This document shows positions 17,095-26,157 of a stretch of DNA of 64,000 nt, one piece after another. Source of the DNA: SpSt-333 sp964371615 (lineage in GTDB: Bacteria > Bacteroidota > Ignavibacteria > UBA10030 > UBA8401); assembly GCA_964371615.1 (NCBI GenBank), contig CAYJMS010000003.1:496001-560000 (forward strand). Reading direction: 5' to 3'. The translations under genes were made by a program, and so were the position numbers. The stretch's first letter is position 1. Every line of letters starts with the position of its first letter. Below the pieces are notes generated by a model that saw nothing but the letters and a program-made list of their open reading frames with translations, did not search any database and had not been told where the DNA came from.

Positions 17095-18354
17095 ATGAAA
17101 AAAATGATCATTATTGCAATGTTCTTCTCCGTGCTCATTGCGCAGGAAAAGATCGTAATTCCGATGGATCTGAAACAAGCGAACCATCTGAAAGCATACG
17201 GCATCGCATTTTGGACGCTGGAGAAGGGAATCGAAGTGGATTGGCTGCTGAATTACCGGGGCGGTTCGTTCATGATCGATAATAGTGCCATGGTGGTAAA
17301 CGAATGCCGTATTCGCGGAGTCAGTTTTGAATCTATCAGCGGCAGTGCGGCTGACCAAATACTGGGAGAGATCGGCGGTGAGAACAACAATATGGATGTT
17401 GTCCGTCTCGAAAAATCCCCAAAGGTCGCCGTCTATGTCCCTCCGGGATTCAAACCATGGGACGATGCCGTCACACTTGCGCTGGAGTATGCCGAAATTC
17501 CGTACACGAAATTATGGGATCCCGAGGTTCTGGCAGGAAAATTGTCCGAATATGATTGGCTGCATCTGCACCACGAGGATTTTACCGGTCAGTACGGAAA
17601 ATTCTACGCAACACACCGAAATTCCGCATGGTATATCGATCAGCAGTTGAATTATGAAAAAACCGCCCGCGAATTGGGATACAAGAAAGTCTCCGAACAA
17701 AAAAAGGCGGTTGCCCGCACCATCCGTGACTATGTCGCCGGCGGGGGATTCATGTTTGCCATGTGCGCGGCAACGGACAGTTATGATATCGCCCTGGCGG
17801 CGGAGAATGTCGATATCGCCGAAACAATGTTCGACGGCGATCCTGCCGATCGCGACGCGCAGAAAAAATTGGATTTCAGCAAGACCTTCGCATTTCAAAA
17901 TTTTATGCTTGAAATGAATCCGTTCCGGTATGAATTCTCGGATATCGATAATCCCCCGAGCGATCCGGTTCCATTGCGCGATCCGAATACCGATTATTTT
18001 ACGCTGTTCGAATTTTCGGCGAAGTACGATCCCGTTCCGACAATGCTCACGCAGAACCATGTCAGCATTCTCAAAGGATTCATGGGACAGACCACCGCAT
18101 TCAAGAAATCGTTGGTCAAACCGTCCACCATCATTTTGGGCGAACGGGAGGGAACCGACGAAGTGCGGTATATTCACGGTAACTTCGGCAGAGGAACGTT
18201 TACATTCTACAGCGGCCACGATCCTGAAGATTATCAGCATGCCGTCGGCGATCCGCCGACCGATCTGAATCTGCATAAAAATTCGCCCGGGTACAGAATC
18301 ATCCTGAACAACATCCTTTTTCCCGCAGCAAAGAAGAAGCAGCAAAAAACCTGA
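17095..18354 (+). CDS. Secreted conserved protein, GATase/ThuA-like fold (often mislabelled asparagine synthetase B)
   Basis: 419 residues with a signal peptide (1-16, SVLIAQ). Conserved blocks: IPMDLKQANHLKAYG near the start, KVAVYVPPG with DWLHLHHEDFTGQYG in the middle, GGGFMFAMCAATDSYD (nucleophile-elbow-like with Cys) and FYSGHDPEDYQHAVGDPP near the end. I recall close relatives in Ignavibacteria databases named 'asparagine synthetase B', but neither a glutaminase N-terminal Cys nor a synthetase PP-loop is present. The GGG-FxFAMCA block and terminal GHDPE suggest a class I glutamine-amidotransferase or ThuA-like fold. The function is unknown. It is the first of three close genes (7-nt gap, then 8-nt overlap). 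Confidence 0.6.
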   Translation: MKKMIIIAMFFSVLIAQEKIVIPMDLKQANHLKAYGIAFWTLEKGIEVDWLLNYRGGSFMIDNSAMVVNECRIRGVSFESISGSAADQILGEIGGENNNMDVVRLEKSPKVAVYVPPGFKPWDDAVTLALEYAEIPYTKLWDPEVLAGKLSEYDWLHLHHEDFTGQYGKFYATHRNSAWYIDQQLNYEKTARELGYKKVSEQKKAVARTIRDYVAGGGFMFAMCAATDSYDIALAAENVDIAETMFDGDPADRDAQKKLDFSKTFAFQNFMLEMNPFRYEFSDIDNPPSDPVPLRDPNTDYFTLFEFSAKYDPVPTMLTQNHVSILKGFMGQTTAFKKSLVKPSTIILGEREGTDEVRYIHGNFGRGTFTFYSGHDPEDYQHAVGDPPTDLNLHKNSPGYRIILNNILFPAAKKKQQKT

Positions 18355-18361
18355 TTCGTGC

Positions 18362-19315
18362 ATGAAGAATTTTCTCTGTTCATTTCTCCCACTCTTTTTT
18401 TGTCATCTGCTGATGAGCCAGGATCAGATTCCAGCAACACAACAATGTATTCTCACCGTGAAGACTTTCCCTGCCGGCGTGGAGGTGTTCCGCGACGGTG
18501 TTCCGGTGTCCGTAACCCCCTGCGAATTTTTCATAGATCAACGCGATACGATTGAGATAGACCTTCGAATGGAAGGATATCATGACTTCCACACATTTGT
18601 CGCTCCGGTGGGGCGAGACACAGTGGTTGTGTCTCACAGAATGATACCCTCCTTTGGTTATATCAGCGTTGCTTCCGATCCTCCCGGTGCAAATATCACG
18701 ATTGATACCGCGGCCTTTTATGGCGAAGTCTCGCGCTTCAAAGTGCAACCCGGTTCTATAAGAATATCAATTCAACATCCGCAGCGGTTGAATGTGTTAC
18801 GGTCGGTGATTACCGTGCAGCAGGGAGAACATGTGCGGTTGGCCGGATTCATTGATGCATTCTCACCCTCTGCTGTCTTCCGGTCATTGCTTGTTCCGGG
18901 GCTTGGGCAATTCGTTGATCGAAATTATCTCAAAGGTATATTTATTTTCTCCGCGGCGACTGCTTTTGCCGTTGCCGGTATTTCTGCCGAATCACAATAC
19001 CTCTACAATTTGAATCGATACAGAATTGAGTATCGAATGGCGGCGATATCGACAACCCCGGAAGATTTTTCGGCAACGATTCAGCGATCCCGTGATCATT
19101 ACAATTCAGCATCGAAATATCAAAAAATTCGGAATGCTGCATTTATAACACTCGGGATCATATTTGCCGCCAACATTATGGATGCTGCAATCAATCACCA
19201 TACGACTACAACAATCTCCGTTGACCAGCGTGAATTGGTCGGTCTAAGCGGAACAACAAGTGAAGATTTGTGGCTTGTAACCGTAAATATTCCTATGTCG
19301 AAATACGATGAATAA
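18362..19315 (+). CDS. PEGA-domain envelope protein with C-terminal membrane segments
   Basis: 317 residues with a signal peptide (about 1-19). Two PEGA-like beta repeats follow: FPAGVEVFRDGVPVSVTPCEF and SDPPGANITIDT (about 38-150), a fold that binds cell-wall or surface polymers. A membrane region (about 165-215) contains VPGLGQFVDRNYLKG, like the DUF5683-type anchor of Bacteroidota, and a further hydrophobic helix lies near 250-270. It overlaps the next gene by 8 nt. Likely a surface or cell-envelope structural protein; the partner is not known. Confidence 0.65.
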   Translation: MKNFLCSFLPLFFCHLLMSQDQIPATQQCILTVKTFPAGVEVFRDGVPVSVTPCEFFIDQRDTIEIDLRMEGYHDFHTFVAPVGRDTVVVSHRMIPSFGYISVASDPPGANITIDTAAFYGEVSRFKVQPGSIRISIQHPQRLNVLRSVITVQQGEHVRLAGFIDAFSPSAVFRSLLVPGLGQFVDRNYLKGIFIFSAATAFAVAGISAESQYLYNLNRYRIEYRMAAISTTPEDFSATIQRSRDHYNSASKYQKIRNAAFITLGIIFAANIMDAAINHHTTTTISVDQRELVGLSGTTSEDLWLVTVNIPMSKYDE

Positions 19316-19982
19316 ACAGATAAAAACAATTATCGCACTCTTTGTGTTGACCATGTCCGGTATCTCCTGTGATCTTGAGCCGTTCCACGATCAGGAGTTT
19401 CATTTTCCGGACGGACAGGTGATTGTGGTATTGATGTTGACACATGCTTCTGAGGATAGTGTCAATCTTAAATGGAGTATTAACAGCGGAGCAGTATCGA
19501 CATATATCCTGAAATTGAAGATTGGTAATGACACTGCATTCCGTACGCTTCACGAAGCATCACCCGGCATTGTTCAGTATGTATATACGGATGCTGTAAT
19601 CGCGAATGTGACTCATTTTTTCCGACTTGATGCCGTTGTATTAAATGATACGATGCGTTCAAATCAGGTGTATGCCCATATTCCATTCTATCCCCCCGCC
19701 CAAATGAAAGTGACGAATCTATCGTCATCGACAATGCGGTTGGATTGGTATTATTACAATACCATAGGTAAGGGCATGCGGGTGGAAAAACGGATTGTTC
19801 CGAATGGTGAATATCAAATTGTCGCTGACCAGAATACGGACATTCAATTTTTTACAGACACATTGATGAATACATCTTTTCAATACCGTTACAAAGTGTA
19901 TTCCTATTCTCAGTTCAACGTATCGTATGCCGACAGTATTGACCTCCGGTATGAAAACGGACAATGGCAAGGATATAAATAA
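19308..19982 (+). CDS. Lipoprotein with fibronectin type III-like domains
   Basis: 224 residues; lipobox TMSGISC puts the lipidated cysteine at about residue 21. Two beta-sandwich repeats can be seen (DSVNLKWSIN ... and STMRLDWYYYNT ...), each with the W/Y pattern of fibronectin type III. Probably an outer-membrane-anchored adhesion or scaffold protein. The overlap with the PEGA gene suggests translational coupling. Confidence 0.65.
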   Translation: MNKQIKTIIALFVLTMSGISCDLEPFHDQEFHFPDGQVIVVLMLTHASEDSVNLKWSINSGAVSTYILKLKIGNDTAFRTLHEASPGIVQYVYTDAVIANVTHFFRLDAVVLNDTMRSNQVYAHIPFYPPAQMKVTNLSSSTMRLDWYYYNTIGKGMRVEKRIVPNGEYQIVADQNTDIQFFTDTLMNTSFQYRYKVYSYSQFNVSYADSIDLRYENGQWQGYK

Positions 19983-20185
19983 TTTTACACCAAACTCCTG
20001 TCCTGCATTCTCTCCGGTAAACTATATCAATATTCTATCCAGAGAACATATTGAGAGAATGATTCTGGCAGACAAGCCGACGATGTTGTTTACGGAGTAC
20101 GACCGGACATTCGTAGAACGGATCGCTACGCAAACAGTGATCCTACCGAATCTGCGGTGATAAAGAAGCATTTTCAATAAAATTG

Positions 20186-20197
20186 TTCGTATCTTTG
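20186..20197 (+). promoter_or_regulatory. TAnnTTTG promoter element almost touching the GT2 start codon
   Basis: TTCGTATCTTTG contains an exact TAnnTTTG (20190-20197). Transcription would start close to the ATG at 20202, so the mRNA may be leaderless. Confidence 0.45.
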
Positions 20198-20201
20198 GTC
20201 C

Positions 20202-21032
20202 ATGATTAATGGAAATGCAAAACTAACAATTGTCAGTGCGGTGTACAACCGGTCGCGACTGTTGCACTATCAATTCGCCGCGCTTCAGCGACAGACGTTC
20301 AAAGAATTCGATGTCATTATCGCCGACGACGGATCGGGCAAAGAGATGGCAGATGTCGTGAACGAGGCGAAACGAACGATGCCGTTTCGCATCAAACACC
20401 TCTGGCATGCCGACAAGGGATGGCGGAAAAATACGATGTTGAACGACGCCATCCGCGAATCAACGACGGAGTATCTCGTCTTTATCGACGGCGATTGTCT
20501 GCCGGCAAAAGATTTTCTGTACGATCACTATTCTCACCGCGAACATGGCAAGGTGCTGCTCGGCCGGAGGGTTGAGCACGGAGAACGGTGGGCGAAATCC
20601 CTTACCGTTGAGAGTGTACGATCGGGGGATTTTGAGCGGTATACGCTTGCGGATGCTTTCGATGCGCTCAGAGGAAAATCGGTGCGATTGGAACATGGCA
20701 TACGTATTTCTAATCCATTTATCCGAAAATTTGTCGAAAAATCCGATGCAATGTTAGGATGCAATTTCTCCACATTTAAAGAGCATCTCATTGCTGTCAA
20801 CGGTTTTGATGAAGACTACAACGGCCCCGGTTTGGGCGAGGATTCCGATATTTTTTATCGTATTGGGAATCTTGGGGTGAGCGGCAAATCACTCAGAAAC
20901 CTCGCCATTCAATATCACGTCTGGCATCCGTTGACTGGCGTATCCGACGCAAATCGCATCCGTTTTGCGCATACAATTCAACAAAAATCCATTCGCTGCC
21001 GGAACGGCCTCCAAAAATTATCGCGAATTTAA
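20202..21032 (+). CDS. Glycosyltransferase family 2
   Basis: 276 residues, soluble GT-A fold: LTIVSAVYNRSRLL (nucleotide-binding strand), FDVIIADDGSG, EYLVFIDGDCLPAKDF (DxD motif), NGFDEDYNGPGLGEDSDIFYRI (catalytic ED). It is related to the galactosyl/chondroitin-synthase-like subgroup with an extra C-terminal glyco_tranf_2 signature. The donor and acceptor sugars are unknown; a role in surface polysaccharide is likely. No other glycan genes lie next to it. No Shine-Dalgarno site precedes the ATG. Confidence 0.85.
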   Translation: MINGNAKLTIVSAVYNRSRLLHYQFAALQRQTFKEFDVIIADDGSGKEMADVVNEAKRTMPFRIKHLWHADKGWRKNTMLNDAIRESTTEYLVFIDGDCLPAKDFLYDHYSHREHGKVLLGRRVEHGERWAKSLTVESVRSGDFERYTLADAFDALRGKSVRLEHGIRISNPFIRKFVEKSDAMLGCNFSTFKEHLIAVNGFDEDYNGPGLGEDSDIFYRIGNLGVSGKSLRNLAIQYHVWHPLTGVSDANRIRFAHTIQQKSIRCRNGLQKLSRI

Positions 21033-21103
21033 CACATCTGTCGATTGAAAATGGCGGTCGAACCTTCTATATTGGGACTACTTATTCAGAAAGGTATTGG
21101 TGT

Positions 21104-22999
21104 ATGAAATCTCACTTTGCTCTTCTTGTTACTGCAATTATGGCGCCGTTGTCTCTTTTCGCTCAGGACATTGCCACCATCTCACCGGCAGCCCCAAAAC
21201 TGAACGATGTCGTTACCATCACGTACAATCCGCTTGCACCAGGAGCTCTTCATACGGATGGTACGAGCCCCACTGCGGTCGTGCTGCAAATGCACGTCGA
21301 TGAACTTCCGTCTGTAGTGGAACAAACGATGCAACGCACCGGCGATGTGTGGTCGACCTCGTTTATTGTGAACGATCCCAAAGCGGTCGGACTGCTTGTT
21401 CGGTTCGATTCCGACGAATCAATCGACGATAACAAATCCAATGCATGGATGTGGATGATCCATAACAAAAAGGGCAAACCGGTAGAAGGATCGCAGTATA
21501 TCGCGGCGGTATTGCATCTGCAAAGAAATTATTATGGATTCAAGAGGACAATCGATTCGGCAAAAGCGATCGCAGCGGTCAAACAGGAATTAAAATTGTA
21601 TTCCGATAATTGGCGGGCACAACAATTACTCTGGTCTGTTGAGACCCGAAAAGCGGACGATGCAAAAACCAAGGCGCGCATTAAGAAAGAATTGGCAAAA
21701 GTCTACACAAAGCATAAGAATAATGAAGAAGCTGTGGATGCATTGCTACGCTGGTTCGTTTTTACCGATCAAGGAAAGAAAGCGGATGAGATCGAATCAC
21801 AATGGCTGAAAAAAAATCCCAACGGCAGCATAGCACAGTCAAAATGGCAGCAGGAATTTTTTAAGGAGCAGGATCCGGCGAAGCGGGCGGTCTTGGCCGA
21901 CGAATTTCTCTCGCGCTTTACCGTGAAACGCGAATATGCCAACATGCTGATTTCCGCATACACACGCACAAAACAATACGATAAAGGAATTGCATTCTTT
22001 GATAAATTTCCCGCCGTGCATCCGAATTATTATAACAACATCGCTTATGGAATGATCGCCGCAGGAACAGAGTTGGAAAAAGCGGTCGAGATTGCTCAGA
22101 AGGGATTCGAGCGCGCATCGTTGGAAGCAGAGGGTTCGCGATTCGACTATATCACCCAGACAAAGACACAAGCGAAAAAGAATATTGAATACTACCGCGG
22201 TATGATTGCCGATACCTACGGAGAAGGATTGATGAAATTAGGACGGTATGCCGAAGCGGAACAAGCGCTGGAAGAATCGCATGCATTGATGGAAGGGGAC
22301 GATCCGGACAACAATGCACGTCTGGTCGAGTGTTATGCAAAAAACGGAAAGAACGACAAGGCTGTTGCTGTGGCGTACGCCTCGGTGGTCAAAGGAAAAT
22401 CGAACGACAAATTAATTGAGTTTTACAAAACTGCTTACACGTCGGTGAACAACACCGTAGCGGGATTCGATTCTGTATTGAATGTTGCCAAAGACGAAAT
22501 GAAAGCGGCGATGATTGAAAAGTTAAATAAGGAAAAGCTCGATCGTCCGGCTATCGACTTCGCATTGGAATCTCTCGACGGTTCGACGGTGAAACTATCC
22601 GACCTGAAGGGTAAAGTTGTTGTTCTCGATTTCTGGGCGACATGGTGCGGTCCCTGTCTGGCATCGTTCCCGTCGCTGCAAAAGGTGTACGATAAATATA
22701 AGGAAAATCCGAACGTCGTCATTCTTGCTTTGAATACATGGGAACGGGTCAAACCGGAGGAACGGGTGCAGCATGTAAAAGATTTTATCGCAAAGAATAA
22801 ATATACATTTCCCGTGCTGTTCGATACCGACGTTGTTTCGCAGTACGGCGTTGAAGGAATTCCGACAAAGTTCATCATCGGGAAGAACGGCAATATCCGC
22901 TTCAAGGATGTCGGTTTCGGAGGCGCACAGGAAATGGAAGATAAAATGGAGATGCAGTTTTCGATGCTATTGAACGAAGACGTTGCTCCCCAAAAGTAA
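21104..22999 (+). CDS. Secreted TlpA-like thioredoxin with TPR-type N-terminal region
   Basis: 631 residues. Signal peptide 1-20 (PLSLFAQ), a beta domain (about 25-150), a long alpha-helical TPR-like stretch (about 160-480; repeats such as GLMKLGRYAEAEQALEES) and a C-terminal TlpA/ResA thioredoxin domain (about 485-631) with the active site WCGPC (C515, C518) and a cis-Pro GIPTKF. Such proteins reduce periplasmic disulfides, for example in cytochrome c maturation. The TPR part may dock a client. A strong terminator follows. Confidence 0.88.
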   Translation: MKSHFALLVTAIMAPLSLFAQDIATISPAAPKLNDVVTITYNPLAPGALHTDGTSPTAVVLQMHVDELPSVVEQTMQRTGDVWSTSFIVNDPKAVGLLVRFDSDESIDDNKSNAWMWMIHNKKGKPVEGSQYIAAVLHLQRNYYGFKRTIDSAKAIAAVKQELKLYSDNWRAQQLLWSVETRKADDAKTKARIKKELAKVYTKHKNNEEAVDALLRWFVFTDQGKKADEIESQWLKKNPNGSIAQSKWQQEFFKEQDPAKRAVLADEFLSRFTVKREYANMLISAYTRTKQYDKGIAFFDKFPAVHPNYYNNIAYGMIAAGTELEKAVEIAQKGFERASLEAEGSRFDYITQTKTQAKKNIEYYRGMIADTYGEGLMKLGRYAEAEQALEESHALMEGDDPDNNARLVECYAKNGKNDKAVAVAYASVVKGKSNDKLIEFYKTAYTSVNNTVAGFDSVLNVAKDEMKAAMIEKLNKEKLDRPAIDFALESLDGSTVKLSDLKGKVVVLDFWATWCGPCLASFPSLQKVYDKYKENPNVVILALNTWERVKPEERVQHVKDFIAKNKYTFPVLFDTDVVSQYGVEGIPTKFIIGKNGNIRFKDVGFGGAQEMEDKMEMQFSMLLNEDVAPQK

Positions 23000-23020
23000 C
23001 GGCATAATTTCAATCAGAAC

Positions 23021-23046
23021 AGCCGGGCGTATCGCCCGGCTTTTTT
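23021..23046 (+). terminator. Intrinsic terminator of the TlpA-like gene
   Basis: GCCGGGCG/CGCCCGGC stem (23022-23029 / 23033-23040), 3-nt loop, then TTTTTT. Confidence 0.9.
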
Positions 23047-23171
23047 ATGCGAATATGCAAAGAAAAACCGGGCTTTACCGAGGCGATCCCTCCGTTCGCC
23101 GATTAATCGCCAACAATAATCTCATTTTCAGGTATGTTAGTGACACAATACTGAAAGGGAGGCGAGTCTTA

Positions 23172-23528
23172 ATGGCACACACACATAACAACACCCGCGG
23201 AGCAGCGGTCATCGGCATTGTGCTGATTTCTGCCGGTCTGCTGCTGATGCTGCAAAAATTTCAAATGATCGATGTCGGATCGGTGTGGTCGCAATGGCCC
23301 CTCATTTTTGTTATCATAGGGGGGGTAAAACTGTCGCAGATGGAAAACAGGAAAGATCTCGGCGAAGGAATCTGGTGGATCTTTATCGGCGCATGGTTAT
23401 ACGTTTCCGTACGGCATCTGTTTGGATTGTCGTTCAGCGAAACCTGGCCGGCGCTTATTATCGCCTGGGGAATCAGCATGATCTGGAATTCGTTCAATCA
23501 ACACACACACCGGCTGGTGAAGGAGTAA
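23172..23528 (+). CDS. LiaI-like four-helix membrane protein
   Basis: 118 residues from the ATG at 23172 (GGGAGGCG upstream; the longer frame runs back into the terminator). Four short hydrophobic helices with the LiaI/LiaF transmembrane pattern: GIVLISAGLLLMLQKF, WPLIFVIIGGVKL, GIWWIFIGAWLY and WPALIIAWGISMIWN. This domain sits in envelope-stress sensors of the Lia/DUF5668 type. The LiaF-like gene follows after 4 nt. Confidence 0.75.
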   Translation: MAHTHNNTRGAAVIGIVLISAGLLLMLQKFQMIDVGSVWSQWPLIFVIIGGVKLSQMENRKDLGEGIWWIFIGAWLYVSVRHLFGLSFSETWPALIIAWGISMIWNSFNQHTHRLVKE

Positions 23529-23532
23529 TATC

Positions 23533-24243
23533 ATGGAAAACAAAACCGTATCGTTCATCTCGCCGCAATTCGTCCTCGGCTTGTTGATCATCGCCCTGGG
23601 CGTGGTATTCATGCTCGACAATCTCGAAATCATTTATGCCGGCGATTTTCTCCGCTATTGGCCGGCGTTGCTGATCGTGTGGGGACTCTCAAAGGTGATT
23701 CAATCTCCCGGAAGCCCGGGAAAAGCGTTCGGATGGATCCTCATGGGAGTCGGTACGGCAATGCTGTTGCACCGGCTCGATGTGATCTATTTCAATATCT
23801 GGGATTGGTGGCCGGTGATTCTCATCGTTATCGGATTGAACTTTCTCCGCGGATCCTGGACGCGACGGAGGCAGGGTGATGACGTACCGCAGGAACAGTT
23901 CGACGAAACGGATGCCTACATCAAAAACTTTGTCATGATGAGCGGGGTAAAACGGACAATCACATCGAAAGAATTTCGCGGCGGAGAGATCACTGCCTTC
24001 ATGGGGGGCTGCGAATTGGATCTTCGTGAATGCGATATCAAAGGCGAAGAAGCGGTGCTCGACATTGTGGCCGTCTGGGGAGGTATTGAAATCCGTATCC
24101 CGATGGGATGGGCGGTTTCCGTGAAGGCCGTGCCGATCATGGGAGGCGTTGACGATAAAACGTACCCGGAAAAAGAAGGCAGAAAAAAACGACTCATCCT
24201 GACCGGCAATATCATCATGGGCGGCGTCGAAATAAAAAACTGA
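23533..24243 (+). CDS. LiaF-like membrane sensor
   Basis: 236 residues: N-terminal LiaI/LiaF-type four-helix membrane region (about 8-105) and a soluble beta-helix C-terminal domain (about 125-236) of the cell-wall-active antibiotics response family, with repeating GGEITAFMGGCELDLREC and VWGGIEIRIPMGW. In Firmicutes LiaF holds a sensor kinase in check until the envelope is stressed; here a LytS-type kinase and LytTR regulator follow after 67 nt, so a similar control is a reasonable inference. Confidence 0.82.
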   Translation: MENKTVSFISPQFVLGLLIIALGVVFMLDNLEIIYAGDFLRYWPALLIVWGLSKVIQSPGSPGKAFGWILMGVGTAMLLHRLDVIYFNIWDWWPVILIVIGLNFLRGSWTRRRQGDDVPQEQFDETDAYIKNFVMMSGVKRTITSKEFRGGEITAFMGGCELDLRECDIKGEEAVLDIVAVWGGIEIRIPMGWAVSVKAVPIMGGVDDKTYPEKEGRKKRLILTGNIIMGGVEIKN

Positions 24244-24310
24244 TCCGGGATTGCGGAGAATAGGGTGTGGTGAAGGAGTGTGGTTCCCGTAAATTCATTG
24301 AGAACGATGA

Positions 24311-25372
24311 ATGCATCCGATACTGACCGATAAAAAAAGAATTGTGATCTACCTCTTTATCTGGGGAATTGTCGGATTGCTTTCCGGTTTCATTCTGACA
24401 TCCGTCTCGGGCACCGGAATTCTCTTCACCGCACTCTTCGCTCTGCCGTTGATGTTGATTTATGCGGAGATGAATCTTTCCGCATGGTATATCTGCCGCG
24501 CATTTCCCCTCGAAAAAACTTCCATCGGTCGTGTTTTGCTTGTCGTTGCAGTTTCTACCGTTACAATCAGCTCGCTCTGGAGCCTTGCGGCATGGCTCTG
24601 GCTTATCGCCATCGAAAGCTATTTTTCCATCAAAATATTCCCGTTCGAATCCTATCAGGTACTATTGGGAATATTTGCCGTCGGAAATCAGATCTTCATC
24701 ATTTCAATGGCGCTGTCGTATCTCTTGGTGGCATTTGAACAGTCGCGGAATGCCGAACGGCGTGCGTATGAATTGCGGCTGCTTGCTCAAACCGCGGAAT
24801 TGAAGGCGCTGAGAATGCAAATCGATCCGCACTTCCTCTTCAACAGTCTCAACTCAATCAGCGCGTTGACCGTGCACGATGCCGAATCCGCCCGATCGAT
24901 GACCATGACGTTGGCAGACTTCTTCCGAAAAAGCCTTCTCTACGGCGCACGGGAAGGAATCACGTTGAAGGAGGAACTTTCTCTTCTGAATCATTATCTC
25001 GATATTGAAAAGATCCGATTTGGCAAGCGATTACATGTCGAACAGAATATCGACACCGCAGCAATGAACTGCTTGCTGCCGCCGCTGTTGCTTCAACCGT
25101 TGCTGGAAAATGCAATTAAACACGGGATTGCCGATGCTCTGGACGGCGGAACAATTCACATCTCGGCGCAACGGAAAAGTAATCGGCTCTTTCTTGCAAT
25201 GGAGAACCCCATCGATCCTGAAACGCCGAAAAAATACGGCACCGGACTCGGGATGGATATTGTCCGAAAACGGCTGCAAACCGCATTCGGAGACGAAGGG
25301 GATATCAAGACATTCGTTAATGAAAAGAACTTTCAAGTAGTCCTATTCTTACCGGTCAAAGAACAACAATGA
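24311..25372 (+). CDS. LytS/YehU-type sensor histidine kinase
   Basis: 353 residues. Four membrane helices (about 11-145), a short coiled coil, then the His_kinase domain (PF06580) with phosphorylated H174 in QIDPHFLFNSLNS, an N box LLENAIKHG and a G box GTGLGMDI. There is no separate input domain, so sensing is probably within the membrane. It overlaps its response regulator by 4 bases (ATGA) and lies just behind the LiaI/LiaF pair. Confidence 0.9.
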   Translation: MHPILTDKKRIVIYLFIWGIVGLLSGFILTSVSGTGILFTALFALPLMLIYAEMNLSAWYICRAFPLEKTSIGRVLLVVAVSTVTISSLWSLAAWLWLIAIESYFSIKIFPFESYQVLLGIFAVGNQIFIISMALSYLLVAFEQSRNAERRAYELRLLAQTAELKALRMQIDPHFLFNSLNSISALTVHDAESARSMTMTLADFFRKSLLYGAREGITLKEELSLLNHYLDIEKIRFGKRLHVEQNIDTAAMNCLLPPLLLQPLLENAIKHGIADALDGGTIHISAQRKSNRLFLAMENPIDPETPKKYGTGLGMDIVRKRLQTAFGDEGDIKTFVNEKNFQVVLFLPVKEQQ

Positions 25373-26115
25373 AATCCATACCGATACGAGCGATTATCGT
25401 CGACGATGAAGAACTTGCCCGCGGATTGGTGCGGGAATACCTCGCACCCCATCCGGATGTCGAAATTATTGCGGAATGCGCCAACGGCTTTGAGGCAGTC
25501 AAAGCGGCAACGGAACTCAAGCCCGATCTGATCTTTCTCGATATTCAGATGCCGAAACTCTCCGGCTTCGAGGTCATCGAACTGATCGACGATCCCCCGG
25601 CCGTCATCTTTGTCACGGCGTTTGATCAGTACGCCCTGAAAGCGTTCGAAGTGCATGCGGTGGATTATCTGCTCAAACCGTACAGCAAGCAGCGGTTTGA
25701 TGAAGCGCTCGCTCACGCGAGGGAAAAAATTCTCCGATCATCCGGAGAGACGGCAAAAATTATGGTCCGGTCAGCCCGGCCGAAAGAACAAATGCTCGAA
25801 CGGGTGCTGATCAAGGAAGGGAGCAAAGTACTCGTCATTCCCGTGGAGAAGATCGACTACATTGAAGCGCAGGACGATTATGTCGCATTCCGTGTCGACG
25901 GCCGAACGCATCTGAAGATGCAGCGGCTTGCCGATCTTGAAGAAATGCTCGATCCCCGGCGATTTGTCCGTATTCACCGGTCGTATATCCTGAACATCGA
26001 ACGGTTGGCAAAACTCGAGCTCTATGCAAAGGATTCGCGACGGGCAATTCTCAAAGATGGGTCGCAGATTGCCGTCAGCCGGACGGGATACGATAAATTA
26101 AAAGCATTGCTGTAA
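25369..26115 (+). CDS. LytTR-family response regulator
   Basis: 248 residues: receiver domain (1-120) with acidic pocket D12/D13 and phospho-acceptor D58 (LDIQMP), conserved TAFDQYALKAF and K104-type KPYS, followed by a LytTR DNA-binding domain (about 148-248; DYIEAQDDYVAF, FVRIHRSYILN). It partners the preceding kinase. LytTR regulators bind pairs of direct repeats upstream of their targets; none was identified in the window. Confidence 0.93.
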   Translation: MKSIPIRAIIVDDEELARGLVREYLAPHPDVEIIAECANGFEAVKAATELKPDLIFLDIQMPKLSGFEVIELIDDPPAVIFVTAFDQYALKAFEVHAVDYLLKPYSKQRFDEALAHAREKILRSSGETAKIMVRSARPKEQMLERVLIKEGSKVLVIPVEKIDYIEAQDDYVAFRVDGRTHLKMQRLADLEEMLDPRRFVRIHRSYILNIERLAKLELYAKDSRRAILKDGSQIAVSRTGYDKLKALL

Positions 26116-26157
26116 CCTCTCTTTTTTTTCTCCGGCCAGTTCCGTATACTCATACGC

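Noticed and set aside
19927..20160. 77-codon frame overlapping the end of the fibronectin-like lipoprotein
   Set aside because: No ribosome site, overlaps a clear gene and has no hydrophobic or domain pattern. The gap 19983-20201 is treated as noncoding.
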